From Fodinibius sp034521915 (lineage in GTDB: Bacteria > Bacteroidota > Rhodothermia > Balneolales > Balneolaceae), in contig NZ_JAXHLU010000010.1 of assembly GCF_034521915.1 (NCBI RefSeq), positions 1-64,000 of the forward strand: DNA of 64,000 nucleotides. The letters are read 5' to 3'. The notes under the pieces were generated by a model. That model saw nothing but the letters and a program-made list of their open reading frames with translations, did no database searches and was not told the DNA's origin. How positions within the stretch are numbered: position 1 is the stretch's first letter; the number at the start of each line of letters is the position of its first letter. Below, one piece after another: positions 26,550 to 35,644 of this stretch. The position numbers and the translations under genes are program-made.

Positions 26550-27218
26550 TTATAACAATGCCGACTGATAATAGATAACATACGCTCCCGCTAAAATTAA
26601 CAATCCCCCGGTGATGCGCTCCATGTGAGGAAGAATCTTTCGCAAGTATTTCATCAGCCAATTTTTGGCAAAAGTGGACAGCAGAATAGCCGCAATCATC
26701 ATCCCACTGATACCCACAAAATAAGCCCCGATATACGAGGCGCCCAGCCAGGCCGAAGATGCTGTCATCGCCTGCGTTGCTACAATCAGGAAAAGCGGGA
26801 ATAAGCAGCCCAGCGCACCTATGGCATAAGCGATCCCAAAAACAAAAGCCTCAACCGCTTCTGTTTTATGGGTGGGATTATTCATGTTGATGGAAAAGGA
26901 GATATCCATACCCCAAACCATGGCAATACCCATTATGATCAACACCACGCCCATACCAATGGTAATCCACATCATGTAATCTTTAAGTACCTGGGCAGCT
27001 ACAATAATAAGAATCCCAGCCACAGCATAAACGGCTAAAATGCCCAGAATACTTAACATAGCAAGCTTTAATCCCCGGTATAACTGCTTAGCAGTAGAGG
27101 GATTTTGTTGGGAATCGCGGGATATAAAGGCTACAATATATCCCGGCAAAAGAGCCACCGCACAGGGAGCCAGAAAAGCAAGCACTCCCTGAACGAAAGA
27201 AAAATAGACGAATTCCAT
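26550..27218 (-). CDS. CcdA-like thiol-disulfide membrane transporter
   Basis: A 222-residue six-helix protein of the cytochrome c biogenesis CcdA/DsbD family. The two conserved cysteines are visible in AFLAPCAVALLPGY (helix one) and GALGCLFPLFL (mid-protein), which pass electrons from cytoplasmic thioredoxin to the periplasm. Its stop is 5 bases after the end of the upstream TlpA-like gene's region on the minus strand: the thioredoxin-like gene at 27224-27763 precedes it directly, so the two form a reductant-transfer pair. Confidence 0.86.
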   Translation of the reverse strand: MEFVYFSFVQGVLAFLAPCAVALLPGYIVAFISRDSQQNPSTAKQLYRGLKLAMLSILGILAVYAVAGILIIVAAQVLKDYMMWITIGMGVVLIIMGIAMVWGMDISFSINMNNPTHKTEAVEAFVFGIAYAIGALGCLFPLFLIVATQAMTASSAWLGASYIGAYFVGISGMMIAAILLSTFAKNWLMKYLRKILPHMERITGGLLILAGAYVIYYQSALL

Positions 27219-27223
27219 TTTTA

Positions 27224-27763
27224 TTAGTTTAGCAACCCATCAAACAACTCGCGGTATTCCTCTTCGCTGAGTGCTGTTTTATTCTTCTGGAATGCAATAG
27301 TGCCATCTGTATTTACACCCACCGTTGTTGCCTGTGACTGTACGCCGAAATCTCTCATAACCTCAGGATATCCCTTTGTAATAGGGAATGTAAAATTCTC
27401 TTCGTCTGCAAGCTTACGCATGGTTTCTTCATCATCAGTGGGATCAATTCCAATAGCTACCAAGTTGAGCCGGTCTTTGTACTCGGGATATAATTTAGAA
27501 AGAACGGGCCAGTTTTTTGCGCAAATGGGACACCATGAAGCCGTAAAGTATACGACCAAAGGCTTATCCTCATCAAGTGACTGTTGCAAACTTACCGTAT
27601 CGCCCTCGATTGTGGTTACTTCAAAGTTAGGCGCTTTTGGTTGTTCTGTTTCATTTTGTGATGACATCTGCTGCTCTGCTGAGCCTGACTCTTCAGATGA
27701 GCATGCACCGATAATCAGTAATAAACTGACTAAAACTGCTAATAGATTGATTTTCGTATTCAT
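27224..27763 (-). CDS. TlpA-like thioredoxin-fold lipoprotein
   Basis: A 179-residue lipoprotein (lipobox LIIGAC). The thioredoxin fold shows FTASWCPICAKNWPVL with the CxxC redox pair, IGIDPTDDEETM, and the cis-proline region as SQATTVGVNTDG, where a threonine-valine replaces the usual Pro, an oddity. It would carry electrons in the periplasm, reduced by the adjacent CcdA-like protein 5 bases downstream. A long Ser/Glu/Gln-rich linker separates the lipid anchor from the domain. Confidence 0.85.
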   Translation of the reverse strand: MNTKINLLAVLVSLLLIIGACSSEESGSAEQQMSSQNETEQPKAPNFEVTTIEGDTVSLQQSLDEDKPLVVYFTASWCPICAKNWPVLSKLYPEYKDRLNLVAIGIDPTDDEETMRKLADEENFTFPITKGYPEVMRDFGVQSQATTVGVNTDGTIAFQKNKTALSEEEYRELFDGLLN

Positions 27764-27889
27764 GTTATTTCCCTTTAAATTTTATTATTCTTGCTGAATT
27801 AAATTCAACTGTTATTACCATGTAGTAAACTTAAACAGATCGCAAGAGAACGTATATTCTTACTGCTTCTCTTCTCAGTTTACATTTAA

Positions 27890-28678
27890 TTACATTGATC
27901 GATGCTCTTCTGCCCGTTTTCGGATGGCATCAAATTGATCCTTTATCTGCTCATCAACTTTTAGAGGCTCATTCATATTTTTTGTAACCATTGCCCTTTG
28001 CTTTTCGCCCCCTAAAATTACTTCGATTTCTTTATTGATGAGTCCATCTACAGTTGCTTTCGCTACCTCTTTAGGACTATCCATATCATCAACTTTTGCT
28101 GTCTCCATCATCGCGGTGTCTGTAGCAGTCGGATATATGGTCATTACGTGAATGGGATAATCGGAAAGTTCTCTACGCATTGCTTCTGAGAAATGTTTAA
28201 CAGCAGCTTTGGTAGCTGCATACACGCTGTAAAACGGCATGCCGATATAGCCCAAACCTGATGAAATATTGATCAATGCTCCTTCTGAAGTTTCTTTAAG
28301 CAGGGACAACATGTGTTTTGTCAACAGGATTAATCCCGTAACGTTAATGTTCACTTGATCAATAATATCTTCATCGCTGATTTCCTCCAAAAGACCGGCG
28401 CTAACCACCCCGGCATTATTGATCAGCATATCGAGAGTTCCCCATTCCTCTTTAACTTTTTGTACGGCCGATTTTATATGATCTAATTGCGAGATATCGC
28501 CCTGAATTTTCAGGAATTCTACGGAAGGGAAATCCTCTTCCAGCGCATCCAACTTTTCGGCCGTTCTGCCCATCACGGCAATTTCTTCCACACCATGGTT
28601 TGACAATTCCTCAATGAGTGCCTTACCAATTCCGGCACTCCCGCCGGTAATAAACACTTTTTTATCTGTAAGATTCAT
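27890..28678 (-). CDS. Short-chain dehydrogenase/reductase
   Basis: A 262-residue classical SDR. The NAD(P)-binding glycine motif is TGGSAGIGKAL, the structural motif is NNAG, and the active site has Ser in NISSGLGYIG with YxxxK in YAATKAAVKHFSEAM. PxxxxT appears in IYPTATDT. Overall resemblance is to DltE/YqjQ-type reductases with loosely defined substrates. It is separated by 127 bases from the TlpA gene and 54 from the unknown protein gene upstream, all on the minus strand. Confidence 0.88.
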   Translation of the reverse strand: MNLTDKKVFITGGSAGIGKALIEELSNHGVEEIAVMGRTAEKLDALEEDFPSVEFLKIQGDISQLDHIKSAVQKVKEEWGTLDMLINNAGVVSAGLLEEISDEDIIDQVNINVTGLILLTKHMLSLLKETSEGALINISSGLGYIGMPFYSVYAATKAAVKHFSEAMRRELSDYPIHVMTIYPTATDTAMMETAKVDDMDSPKEVAKATVDGLINKEIEVILGGEKQRAMVTKNMNEPLKVDEQIKDQFDAIRKRAEEHRSM

Positions 28679-28731
28679 CCTAAAACTTGTTTTTATTCAT
28701 TTTAACAGACCCCTAAATGAGCATCGCAAGC

Positions 28732-29610
28732 TTACTTCACAAATTCAAATAACGTTTCAATTGCCGCAATCATAAAGAGCACCCCTTTATCCAGCTCTAG
28801 TGAATCTCCGTTATATAGATTACTTACTGGTAGTACCGCTCCGCACCAACCATCCTTGCACAACCAGTACCCTCCTGATGGAAGATTAGGAAGTTCAGAG
28901 GAATTAAAAACAGCTTTTTTATTCCAATAACTTACATATAAATAATGTTCGTTAATCATGTCATTGGCAATAGCCAACCCTACCTTAATTTTGGTATCGG
29001 AGTGCTTGTGTCCATTTAAAAATACATTGATGGCACTACACGTATCAAGATCGTACGGCCAGGTACAAACTTTATCGTAAAGTCTATTCGGCCTCGAAAA
29101 CAGCAATGCTGCTTTGATAATAAGAATTCCGGCCGTTCGCAGTTTTGAAAATTTTTCGAGTGCCGCCTTGTTATTCACAGAATATTTAGTTGCCATCTTA
29201 ATATCATACGGCAAAGAGTATGCGAGATCATAGGACAACGAATCAGTAGAAATTCCACGTTCTAAAAGGTGTTTTTGAAGCCATCCCCATACCGTTTCGT
29301 CTGAAATACCCGAACCGCTAAGTTTACTTAAATTATTTAATTTGTCATCCATTAGCAGCCAGCTAAAATCACCCGGGCAAAATCCCAGCCGTAACGGATA
29401 TTCAGAGAATGTCTGCCCATAAAAAAATTCTTCTTTTTTATTCCATGCCATAGTTGTGTGGCTGTCATTTTCACAGGTGGCGACAAAGGCTTCTGCCACT
29501 TGGGCAATCCATTGAACAGCTCGATGTATTTCCTTAGTTGCCTGATTTATCTTCACTCCTTCTTCGAGGAATGGCACCGTTGATTTGATAGCAAGAGTGC
29601 TCTGAATCAT
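28732..29610 (-). CDS. Uncharacterised 292-residue cytoplasmic protein
   Basis: Not recognised as a known family. There is no signal peptide and no membrane helix. The composition is that of a globular enzyme or binding protein, with marked aromatic and cysteine-containing stretches: LGFCPGDFSWLLMDD near residue 80, TWPYDLDTCSAINVFLNGHK near 185, and SGGYWLCKDGWCGAVLPVSN near 255. The two cysteines in CKDGWC could form a disulfide or a metal site. It is flanked by a membrane protein gene 26 bases upstream on the same strand and an SDR gene downstream, suggesting a transcription unit with them. The function is unknown. Confidence 0.6.
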   Translation of the reverse strand: MIQSTLAIKSTVPFLEEGVKINQATKEIHRAVQWIAQVAEAFVATCENDSHTTMAWNKKEEFFYGQTFSEYPLRLGFCPGDFSWLLMDDKLNNLSKLSGSGISDETVWGWLQKHLLERGISTDSLSYDLAYSLPYDIKMATKYSVNNKAALEKFSKLRTAGILIIKAALLFSRPNRLYDKVCTWPYDLDTCSAINVFLNGHKHSDTKIKVGLAIANDMINEHYLYVSYWNKKAVFNSSELPNLPSGGYWLCKDGWCGAVLPVSNLYNGDSLELDKGVLFMIAAIETLFEFVK

Positions 29611-29636
29611 GTTATCAAGTTATTATTTGTTAATTT

Positions 29637-30038
29637 CTATTGTTGGTCCTTATCCAGACATTCACTAAAGTGTTTCTGCCGGATTGAAACAGCCTGAACT
29701 GAATATATAATCAGCAGTATAAGCGAGATAAACAGGAAAGCTACTCCCACAAGCAAAATTAAAAGACCCCAACTATGTTGAGCATCCAGGCCAAAACTCT
29801 GTGTCACCGAAACCAGTCCACTTAGAACCATGAGTGCCGTAGTCAGATATAATCCCGTAAGGCTGTAAGTTAACAACCGTAACTGTGCAAGCTTTTTATG
29901 AAGAATCTGCTCATACGTGGATGCCTCCTGAAGCAGTACCTCCATCTCCTTATTCAGCGATATTGCAAGTCTTGAGGTACTCAAAATAAGCAGGCCAATA
30001 CCCGGGAGTATTGTTATAGGTAAATACCATTTTTCCAT
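29637..30038 (-). CDS. DUF2721-like membrane protein
   Basis: A 133-residue protein with three predicted membrane helices: ITILPGIGLLILSTSRLAISL at the N-terminus, a pair in the second half (TGLYLTTALMVLSGLVSV and LLILLVGVAFLFISLILLII), and a short charged central helix. The arrangement and the SLNKEMEVLLQ region after helix one resemble DUF2721, whose role is unknown. It leads the minus-strand run into the 292-residue unknown protein 26 bases downstream. The family call is tentative. Confidence 0.6.
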   Translation of the reverse strand: MEKWYLPITILPGIGLLILSTSRLAISLNKEMEVLLQEASTYEQILHKKLAQLRLLTYSLTGLYLTTALMVLSGLVSVTQSFGLDAQHSWGLLILLVGVAFLFISLILLIIYSVQAVSIRQKHFSECLDKDQQ

Positions 30039-30216
30039 ATCGGTTTCGTTTCATGTTTATTAGCTTACCCTGATTATTTGATTGGATAACATGACAAAAT
30101 CTTACATGAATTGTTCATCATTCCAACTTTTAGAGGCCAATAGCACTTTCGTTATATCTCTAATTATGAGATGACTTATTTTTGCTAAAACAAGAAAATT
30201 TTCTGGTGCAGGATAG

Positions 30217-30572
30217 AAATAAAACGCTATCAATAAGGTTTAAATAAAACGCTATCAATAAGGTTTTCGTCACCAAACATAAAGCTATATCACATATCCA
30301 ATAATCTCTTTGCTTCTCACTAATAATGTATCTAAATATAAACGCTATCAATCAGGTTTCCGTCACCAAACATAAAGCTATATCACATATCCGATATATC
30401 TCTTTACTCTCACTAATCATATAAAACGCTATCAATCAGGTTTTCGTCACCAAACATAAAGCTATATCACATATCCAATAATCTCTTTATTCTTATTCAC
30501 TAATAATGTATCTATCAAAAGTTTTTTGTCTACTCAATAAGGTTTTCGTCACCAAACAGTAAAGCTAACCGT
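30217..30572. repeat. Array of four imperfect direct repeats, period 84-102 bases
   Basis: The core CGTCACCAAACATAAAGCTA begins near 30269, 30361 and 30445, with a shorter degenerate copy at 30547, each preceded by CTATCAATAAGG or CTATCAATCAGG. The first unit also carries a 25-base tandem duplication of its left edge. Spacings of 92, 84 and 102 bases are too irregular for a CRISPR array, and spacers are themselves related in sequence (TATATCACATATCC). No gene is present in this gap (30039-30824). It could be a replication or protein-binding repeat or a decayed mobile element. Confidence 0.75.
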
Positions 30573-30824
30573 TTACATACTCACATGCAAATGGATCAAA
30601 CAGGTAGTACTTCGGCAATCTGTAGTCTATTATAATTTACATAGCATATAATTGGACAAGGCTCGAATCGGATTTCTTCCTCAATTTTCCAAGAAATCTC
30701 ATCAATCCCATAAAATATGAGTCGAAAATACATTATTACCACGCAAAATCGGGAATCACGTAAGACATACCGATGTTATTGCATCTAACTTTATTGGAAA
30801 TACTAACTCAAATTATTTTGTCGT

Positions 30825-31181
30825 ATGAATAAAGTAGCTATTGTTGTCTTGGCCGGCACAGAATCTCACGAATCATTAGGGCGCATTGTCAACGCGCTGG
30901 AGCTTGCCAAAGAATTACAAGATCATGATGATGAAGTTCAGATTGTCTTTGACGGTGCTGGTACCGAGTGGATTCCAGAATTAGAAGATGAAGATCATAA
31001 TGCTCATCCGCTATACGCAGCAGTTAAAGATAATATTCACGGCGCATGCAAATTCTGCGCAAAAGCTTTTGGAGTTATAAATGAAATCCAAAATACAGAC
31101 GTAGATCTCTTGGATGAATACGATCAACATCCGAGCCTGCGCAACTTTATTGCGGACGATTATCAAGTTATCACGTTTTAA
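30825..31181 (+). CDS. DsrE-family protein
   Basis: A 118-residue DsrE/DsrF-like protein with the typical first strand VAIVVLAGTESHESLGRIVNALELA and a cysteine-containing end of the fold (HGACKFCAKAFGV), where a conserved Cys could take part in sulfur transfer or redox control. Members act in the cytoplasm in sulfur relay or as simple sulfur-binding proteins. It is monocistronic: a clear terminator follows at 31211-31250. The 250 bases upstream hold a short inverted repeat (GATTTCTT/AAGAAATC near 30671-30698) and no other gene. Confidence 0.83.
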   Translation: MNKVAIVVLAGTESHESLGRIVNALELAKELQDHDDEVQIVFDGAGTEWIPELEDEDHNAHPLYAAVKDNIHGACKFCAKAFGVINEIQNTDVDLLDEYDQHPSLRNFIADDYQVITF

Positions 31182-31210
31182 TTACAGCTCTCTTTTCAAC
31201 GGTCCCCTAA

Positions 31211-31250
31211 GATTCCCGTTCTCACTTTTTTGAAAGCGGGAATCTTTTTT
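31211..31250 (+). terminator. Intrinsic terminator after the DsrE gene
   Basis: GATTCCCG (31211-31218) pairs with CGGGAATC (31237-31244) and is followed by TTTTTTT. It ends the DsrE-family transcript. An in-frame TTG for the next gene lies inside this hairpin, which argues against starting that gene there. Confidence 0.85.
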
Positions 31251-31289
31251 TATTGGGCTTATCAACTAATAATATCCAGGGGATCAGCA

Positions 31290-32327
31290 ATGATTTTATC
31301 ATTATTACTATGGACCACGGTAGCTGTTATCGCTACGGGCATTTTATGGAAGGGGAGCGACTGGCTTGAACACTCCAGTGAGGGGCTTTCCACCTATTAC
31401 GAGCTGCCTGATATCGTACAGGGGGCCTTGGTTGTAGCAATCGGCTCCAGCTTTCCCGAGCTGGCTACCGTTGTGATTTCTACTATTTTACACGGAGAGT
31501 TTGACCTCGGAGTAGCGGCCATCGTCGGATCTGCCATTTTCAACATTCTTGTAATTCCAGCCGTAGCGGGACTCGTTACCAAAGATCCATTAGAGTCAAA
31601 TCGAGATCTCGTTTATAAAGAGGCGCAATTCTACATTATATCAGTAGCCGTACTTATTATTACCTTTTCTTTTGCAGCCATTTTCAATCCCATCGAAGCT
31701 ACAAACGGCAATGGAATTATTTTAGGCGAAATGGATCGCCTGCTGGCCCTGCTTCCATTACTTTTATATGGGTTCTATATCTTCATACAATACCAAGATA
31801 CCATGGATTATGTCCCCGAACGAGATTCAAGCGCCATCAATCCCCTAAAAGAATGGGGACTATTAATAGCTAGTCTGATTGTTATTTTGATAGGCGTTGA
31901 ACTACTGGTTCGATCTGCTATTGAATTTGGCAATATCCTGGGCACTCCATCTTTTCTGTGGGGTATATCAGTGGTTGCAGCAGGCACCAGCATCCCCGAT
32001 GCCTTTGTAAGTATTAAAAAAGCTCAAAAAGGTGATCCCGTCACTTCGCTTGCCAACGTGTTGGGGAGCAATATTTTCGACTTGCTCGTGTGTATTCCCG
32101 TTGGGGTACTCATAGCGGGAGCTACGGTCATAAACTTTACTGTTGCTGCTCCTCTTATGGGTGCTCTCACCCTGGGCACGCTCCTTTTATTTAGCTTCAT
32201 GCGAACCGATATGATATTGGGCAGATGGGAATCGATGGGTCTTATTTTCTGCTACCTGCTATTTCTACTCTGGATGGGACTCGAAAACTTTGGTGTTATC
32301 GATTCTATTCCTTCGTTGCCGTCTTAA
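31290..32327 (+). CDS. Sodium/calcium antiporter family membrane protein
   Basis: A 345-residue CaCA-family exchanger. Two inverted alpha repeats are visible: IGSSFPELATVVIS with GSAIFNILVIP in the first half, and AAGTSIPDAFVSIKKA with NVLGSNIFDLLVCIPVG in the second, each carrying the acidic residue used for ion binding. About ten membrane helices are expected. It should exchange sodium for calcium or a related cation at the inner membrane. The start chosen is ATG at 31290, because the upstream TTG lies inside the terminator of the gene before it. Confidence 0.87.
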   Translation: MILSLLLWTTVAVIATGILWKGSDWLEHSSEGLSTYYELPDIVQGALVVAIGSSFPELATVVISTILHGEFDLGVAAIVGSAIFNILVIPAVAGLVTKDPLESNRDLVYKEAQFYIISVAVLIITFSFAAIFNPIEATNGNGIILGEMDRLLALLPLLLYGFYIFIQYQDTMDYVPERDSSAINPLKEWGLLIASLIVILIGVELLVRSAIEFGNILGTPSFLWGISVVAAGTSIPDAFVSIKKAQKGDPVTSLANVLGSNIFDLLVCIPVGVLIAGATVINFTVAAPLMGALTLGTLLLFSFMRTDMILGRWESMGLIFCYLLFLLWMGLENFGVIDSIPSLPS

Positions 32328-32342
32328 CTCAACAAAAATTGC

Positions 32343-33134
32343 TTACTCCAAATTATAGTTGATAAGCAGCGTTCCAGAAGTACTTCCACTTACAGTATGG
32401 AAAGTTTCATTCCTCATATCAACTTCAAACGTTCCCGACTCATCGGTCAGTACCAAATTACCTTCAATTTTAGAGTCATTTATAATCTCCCATTCCAGCT
32501 TTAAGTCCTCACCGCTGTCAACCTGATACTGTAATGTCCATGTTACCTGCTGGTTGATATTACTTCGGAAATCTCTGTAGAGATCCAGATCACCAATTTC
32601 AAAATAAGCATGAAGAGCCCCTGCGGGCGGGGATGGAGGCGCATCCTGATCCACTCCATTATCAAAGCCATCACTGCCCCGGCTTGACTGTCCAAACCTG
32701 AGATCCACCGTATCCCCGGTACTAACGGCAAACATCTGCACCGTATATACCGATCGCAGATCATCAAAATTAGCCGTTATCTCCGTATCTTCAGTAATCG
32801 TAAAACTTATTGGGTTTTCTTCGGAGCTAACGGCTCCGCTCCACTCACTAAAAGCAAATCCATCATTCGCCGTAGCCTCAACCGTTACCTCGGTATTTTC
32901 TTCATAGGTCCCACTGGCAGGATCCACCGATCCACCATCCGACGGACTTTTTAACACCGACAAGTTATACTCAACAGGTTCCGGTTCATTATCTCCCCCA
33001 TTGTTATCACCACCATCGTCAGGTCCTGTTCCTCCACCGGAACCACAGCTCCAAATTGCGAGAGAAACTATTAACAATAGACATAGTTTCTTATATAATT
33101 TTATTTTCGGCTTCTCTATGTTATTTAACATCAT
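32343..33134 (-). CDS. Lipoprotein with divergent InlB-type B-repeat
   Basis: A 263-residue lipoprotein (lipobox LAIWSC) with a Gly/Asp/Asn-rich linker (TGPDDGGDNNGGDNEPE), then one B-repeat-like Ig-fold unit: NLSVLKSPSDGGSVDPASG, ATANDGFAFSEWSGAV, and ITANF. The remaining C-terminal 130 residues look like a beta-sandwich of unknown family with no known active site. It is probably surface-exposed or periplasmic and could be involved in adhesion or ligand binding. It is transcribed convergently with the exchanger gene, 15 bases apart. The 377-base gap beyond its start holds only AT-rich text and no gene. Confidence 0.8.
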   Translation of the reverse strand: MMLNNIEKPKIKLYKKLCLLLIVSLAIWSCGSGGGTGPDDGGDNNGGDNEPEPVEYNLSVLKSPSDGGSVDPASGTYEENTEVTVEATANDGFAFSEWSGAVSSEENPISFTITEDTEITANFDDLRSVYTVQMFAVSTGDTVDLRFGQSSRGSDGFDNGVDQDAPPSPPAGALHAYFEIGDLDLYRDFRSNINQQVTWTLQYQVDSGEDLKLEWEIINDSKIEGNLVLTDESGTFEVDMRNETFHTVSGSTSGTLLINYNLE

Positions 33135-33511
33135 CTTTTAATATATAAATATTGTTGGGCGGTCACATCGTCTAATACTTTGGCTTTTTTCAAGAAAACA
33201 TTTTAATCTTTAAATCAAAATTGATCATATTTATTATTTTTTTACCAAGTAATTAATCTATAAAGTCGCAGGAACGTGATTCTTGGTATTACTACTGATT
33301 TTTAATGCGTTAACATTTACACAACACGCTATTCAAATATTATGAACTGCTAAATCCAATTTCTTATCAAAAAAAACGCAATGTAACCTTTTAACCTGTT
33401 TTCTGTAAAGAAATTGGGACTATCTGTTATTTATTAATAGACGAATAATGCATTTGTATCGCAAATTGTTTTAATTGATGGTACAACTTCATAAAAAAGC
33501 AGGGGGCTGAC

Positions 33512-34306
33512 ATGAAGAAACTACTCTTATCTTTTGTACTGTGTTTAGTCTTTTTTGCATCTGCATTTGGACAAGCACAGGAGGATCTTTACAAAAAAAT
33601 TGACTACTTACAAGTTGACCAGACTCAACTCGCTCGGTTCTTGAAGGTGGCTAACAAAGATCTTGTGTCGGGATTTACATCTCTTCTTGACAATGAGAAC
33701 ATAAAAGGCTGGTACCTTTACAAGGTAAAATATCCGGGAGGTAAAAAAAGTACCTACAACTTTGTAAGTGTCACTACTACTTCTTCAATTAATGAGTTGG
33801 GCAATCATTTTTCCGACAGTAGTACACCCGGTTTTGTGCCTTCTACAATAACCAAAGTTGGTGCAGAACAACTTTCTAAACTTGCCACTCTTGTTAAGTC
33901 GGAAATATGGATGATTGAAAATAGCGTTTATGCTGATACGGGCTCGGCTCCAAGTCGATACATGTCGATGGATTACATGAAGGTAGCCCAAGGCAAAAAC
34001 CCTGACTATCTGATGCTGGAAGATGAAATTGCCAGACCCATTCACCAGGAACGGATCGAACAAAATCGAATGGCGGGTTGGGAAGTATATTCACTTATTC
34101 TGCCATCTGGAATAAATTACGGATATGATTTTGCTACCGGCAATCATTTTAAAGAGTTAGAACATTTTGAATTCGGTTTTAATGAGGAGATTATCCGCCA
34201 AACCATGGGAGAAAACAGCAATGTGGCTGAGCTTTTTGAAACGATCTATAATACCAGAGATCTTGTTAAAGTCGAACTATGGGAGCTTGTTAATCATGTA
34301 CAATAA
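33512..34306 (+). CDS. Secreted protein with internal duplication, unknown function
   Basis: A 264-residue protein with a signal peptide (VLCLVFFASAFGQAQ). It has no recognised domain. Two similar halves can be seen: IDYLQVDQTQLARFL ending in GWYLYKVKYPGGKKSTYNF, and MDYMKVAQGKNPDYLML ending in GWEVYSLILPSGINYGYDF, about 125 residues apart. This suggests a duplicated domain. A GGGGGCTG stretch just upstream of the start is a possible weak ribosome site. The gene is monocistronic and abuts the end of a minus-strand lipoprotein gene by 3 bases. The role is unknown. Confidence 0.68.
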   Translation: MKKLLLSFVLCLVFFASAFGQAQEDLYKKIDYLQVDQTQLARFLKVANKDLVSGFTSLLDNENIKGWYLYKVKYPGGKKSTYNFVSVTTTSSINELGNHFSDSSTPGFVPSTITKVGAEQLSKLATLVKSEIWMIENSVYADTGSAPSRYMSMDYMKVAQGKNPDYLMLEDEIARPIHQERIEQNRMAGWEVYSLILPSGINYGYDFATGNHFKELEHFEFGFNEEIIRQTMGENSNVAELFETIYNTRDLVKVELWELVNHVQ

Positions 34307-34309
34307 TTA

Positions 34310-35011
34310 TTAAAGATATCGACCGCACCCTCTATAGGTTTTACCATTTACAGTTATCATAACTGTTTGGGGAAAGTCAAAACCGCTCATACTATCGGTA
34401 CAGGGAGTATCTGCAATTACCAGCTTAAGCTTTTGATCTGCATCTTTTGACCGATAGACTGTTCGTTTTCCCTGAGTATCCGCCTCGGGTGTAGGGGTCT
34501 TAACTGTCAGAGTATCATTACCATAATTTCCCACGTATTTAAGCTGGCCTTCTTTTTTTAGCTCTAAAAACCAGCCGGGTTCCTGTCCCAAAGCTCTAAA
34601 GTCGACACCCCGAAGTTTCGCTGCTGCCCACGAACGTTCTTCGGGAACAGACTGGCAAGTCATAAATGAGCCTTGTGGTTTTTGAAGGATAGCTTCGCTG
34701 CCCTTACTCCAGTACATGTATGATTTACCTTCATATCGAGCACCTGACCCGGCCTTTACAGGCAATACTTTAAGCGTTGTATCAGACAAGAAAAGCCAGG
34801 TACTGTCTTTAGTGACGTGGGCAGTAAATTGCAGGGTATCACTACAGTTATATACAAAAACCTGATCTGTTTGTATGGAGTCAAAATTCGGTATTGAGAT
34901 ATGGGTGTTATTTTGCGCTTTCTTTGTCTGCTGTTCACAGGCCAATGCCAATACAGCAAGACTTAAAAGCAATACCAAGTATATATGATTCTGGAAAGAG
35001 AACAATTTCAT
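34310..35011 (-). CDS. Lipoprotein with MliC-like and COG3650-like parts
   Basis: A 233-residue lipoprotein (lipobox VLALAC). The first half resembles the MliC/C-type lysozyme inhibitor fold (VFVYNCSDTLQFTAHV, YMYWSKGSEAILQKP, with the paired cysteines). The second half has RALGQEPGWFLELKKEGQL, DTLTVKTP and a C-terminal VNGKTYRGCGRYL, the signature of the COG3650-type putative lipoprotein domain. Such proteins sit at the outer membrane and may protect against lysozyme. It is convergent with the secreted protein gene, and a terminator for the gene upstream lies just beyond its start. Confidence 0.8.
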   Translation of the reverse strand: MKLFSFQNHIYLVLLLSLAVLALACEQQTKKAQNNTHISIPNFDSIQTDQVFVYNCSDTLQFTAHVTKDSTWLFLSDTTLKVLPVKAGSGARYEGKSYMYWSKGSEAILQKPQGSFMTCQSVPEERSWAAAKLRGVDFRALGQEPGWFLELKKEGQLKYVGNYGNDTLTVKTPTPEADTQGKRTVYRSKDADQKLKLVIADTPCTDSMSGFDFPQTVMITVNGKTYRGCGRYL

Positions 35012-35030
35012 TTCAATCTACATAAATATA

Positions 35031-35062
35031 AAAGGGAGAGCACCTCAAGATACTCTCCCTCT
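35031..35062 (-). terminator. Terminator following the second DoxX gene
   Basis: AGGGAGAG (35033-35040) pairs with CTCTCCCT (35053-35060), with a T-rich end on the minus strand. It lies between the end of the DoxX gene at 35090 and the start of the next minus-strand gene at 35011, so it separates the two transcripts. Confidence 0.7.
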
Positions 35063-35089
35063 TTCTAAATTTCTGTTTAGTACTTTTTC

Positions 35090-35503
35090 CTAACTTTTAT
35101 CAACGGAGTATTTACCTGGACCAAGCAAGAAGATGACAATGAATGCAACCAAGTATAATACCGGCAGTTCCATATCACCAAACCAATCACCACCGGGCAG
35201 ATGTACAAAGAACACGGCCACTGCCATATTTATGGTTAATATTAGTGAAGCCAAGCGAGTCCAAAATCCGGCTATAATTAAAAGTGAGCAAATTCCCTCA
35301 GCAAAAGCAGCCAAGATTAATGATGCCGTTGGCCCGATACCTATGGGATCCAAGAATTGAAATTCTCCTCCGAAGACACTCATCAATTTTCCCCAACCGT
35401 GTCCATATAGCATAAAAAAGGCGACCAAAATTCGGAAAATAGCGGCCGATGTTCCGGCATCTACAAATTCACCCAATTTGGAAGAACGTAATCGATCTAG
35501 CAT
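35090..35503 (-). CDS. DoxX family membrane protein (second copy)
   Basis: A 137-residue four-helix protein of the DoxX group: RILVAFFMLYGHGWGKLM, ILAAFAEGICSLLIIAGFWTRLASL, NMAVAVFFVHLPGG and LVAFIVIFLLGPGKYSVDK. It is distinct in sequence from the copy at 25875-26294. DoxX proteins are membrane partners in redox or quinone-linked reactions of unclear detail. It appears to be monocistronic, with its own terminator. Confidence 0.85.
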   Translation of the reverse strand: MLDRLRSSKLGEFVDAGTSAAIFRILVAFFMLYGHGWGKLMSVFGGEFQFLDPIGIGPTASLILAAFAEGICSLLIIAGFWTRLASLILTINMAVAVFFVHLPGGDWFGDMELPVLYLVAFIVIFLLGPGKYSVDKS

Positions 35504-35644
35504 AATACCCCTATTTTTTATTAAGAATTACTTTTTCATTAAAAGACTTAATATTGAATTATACTAATTAATTAAATCCTTTTGCATAATTAATTACAGA
35601 GAAAGGATTGACGTTCCCCAGTACTTGTTTTCAGATACAGTTAT

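Noticed and set aside
30246..30572. CRISPR array
   Set aside because: Units are of unequal length (84-102 bases), the intervening segments are themselves similar, and no cas genes are present.
31230..31289. Longer start for the sodium/calcium antiporter
   Set aside because: The upstream TTG lies inside the terminator hairpin of the preceding gene; the ATG at 31290 starts directly with a membrane helix.
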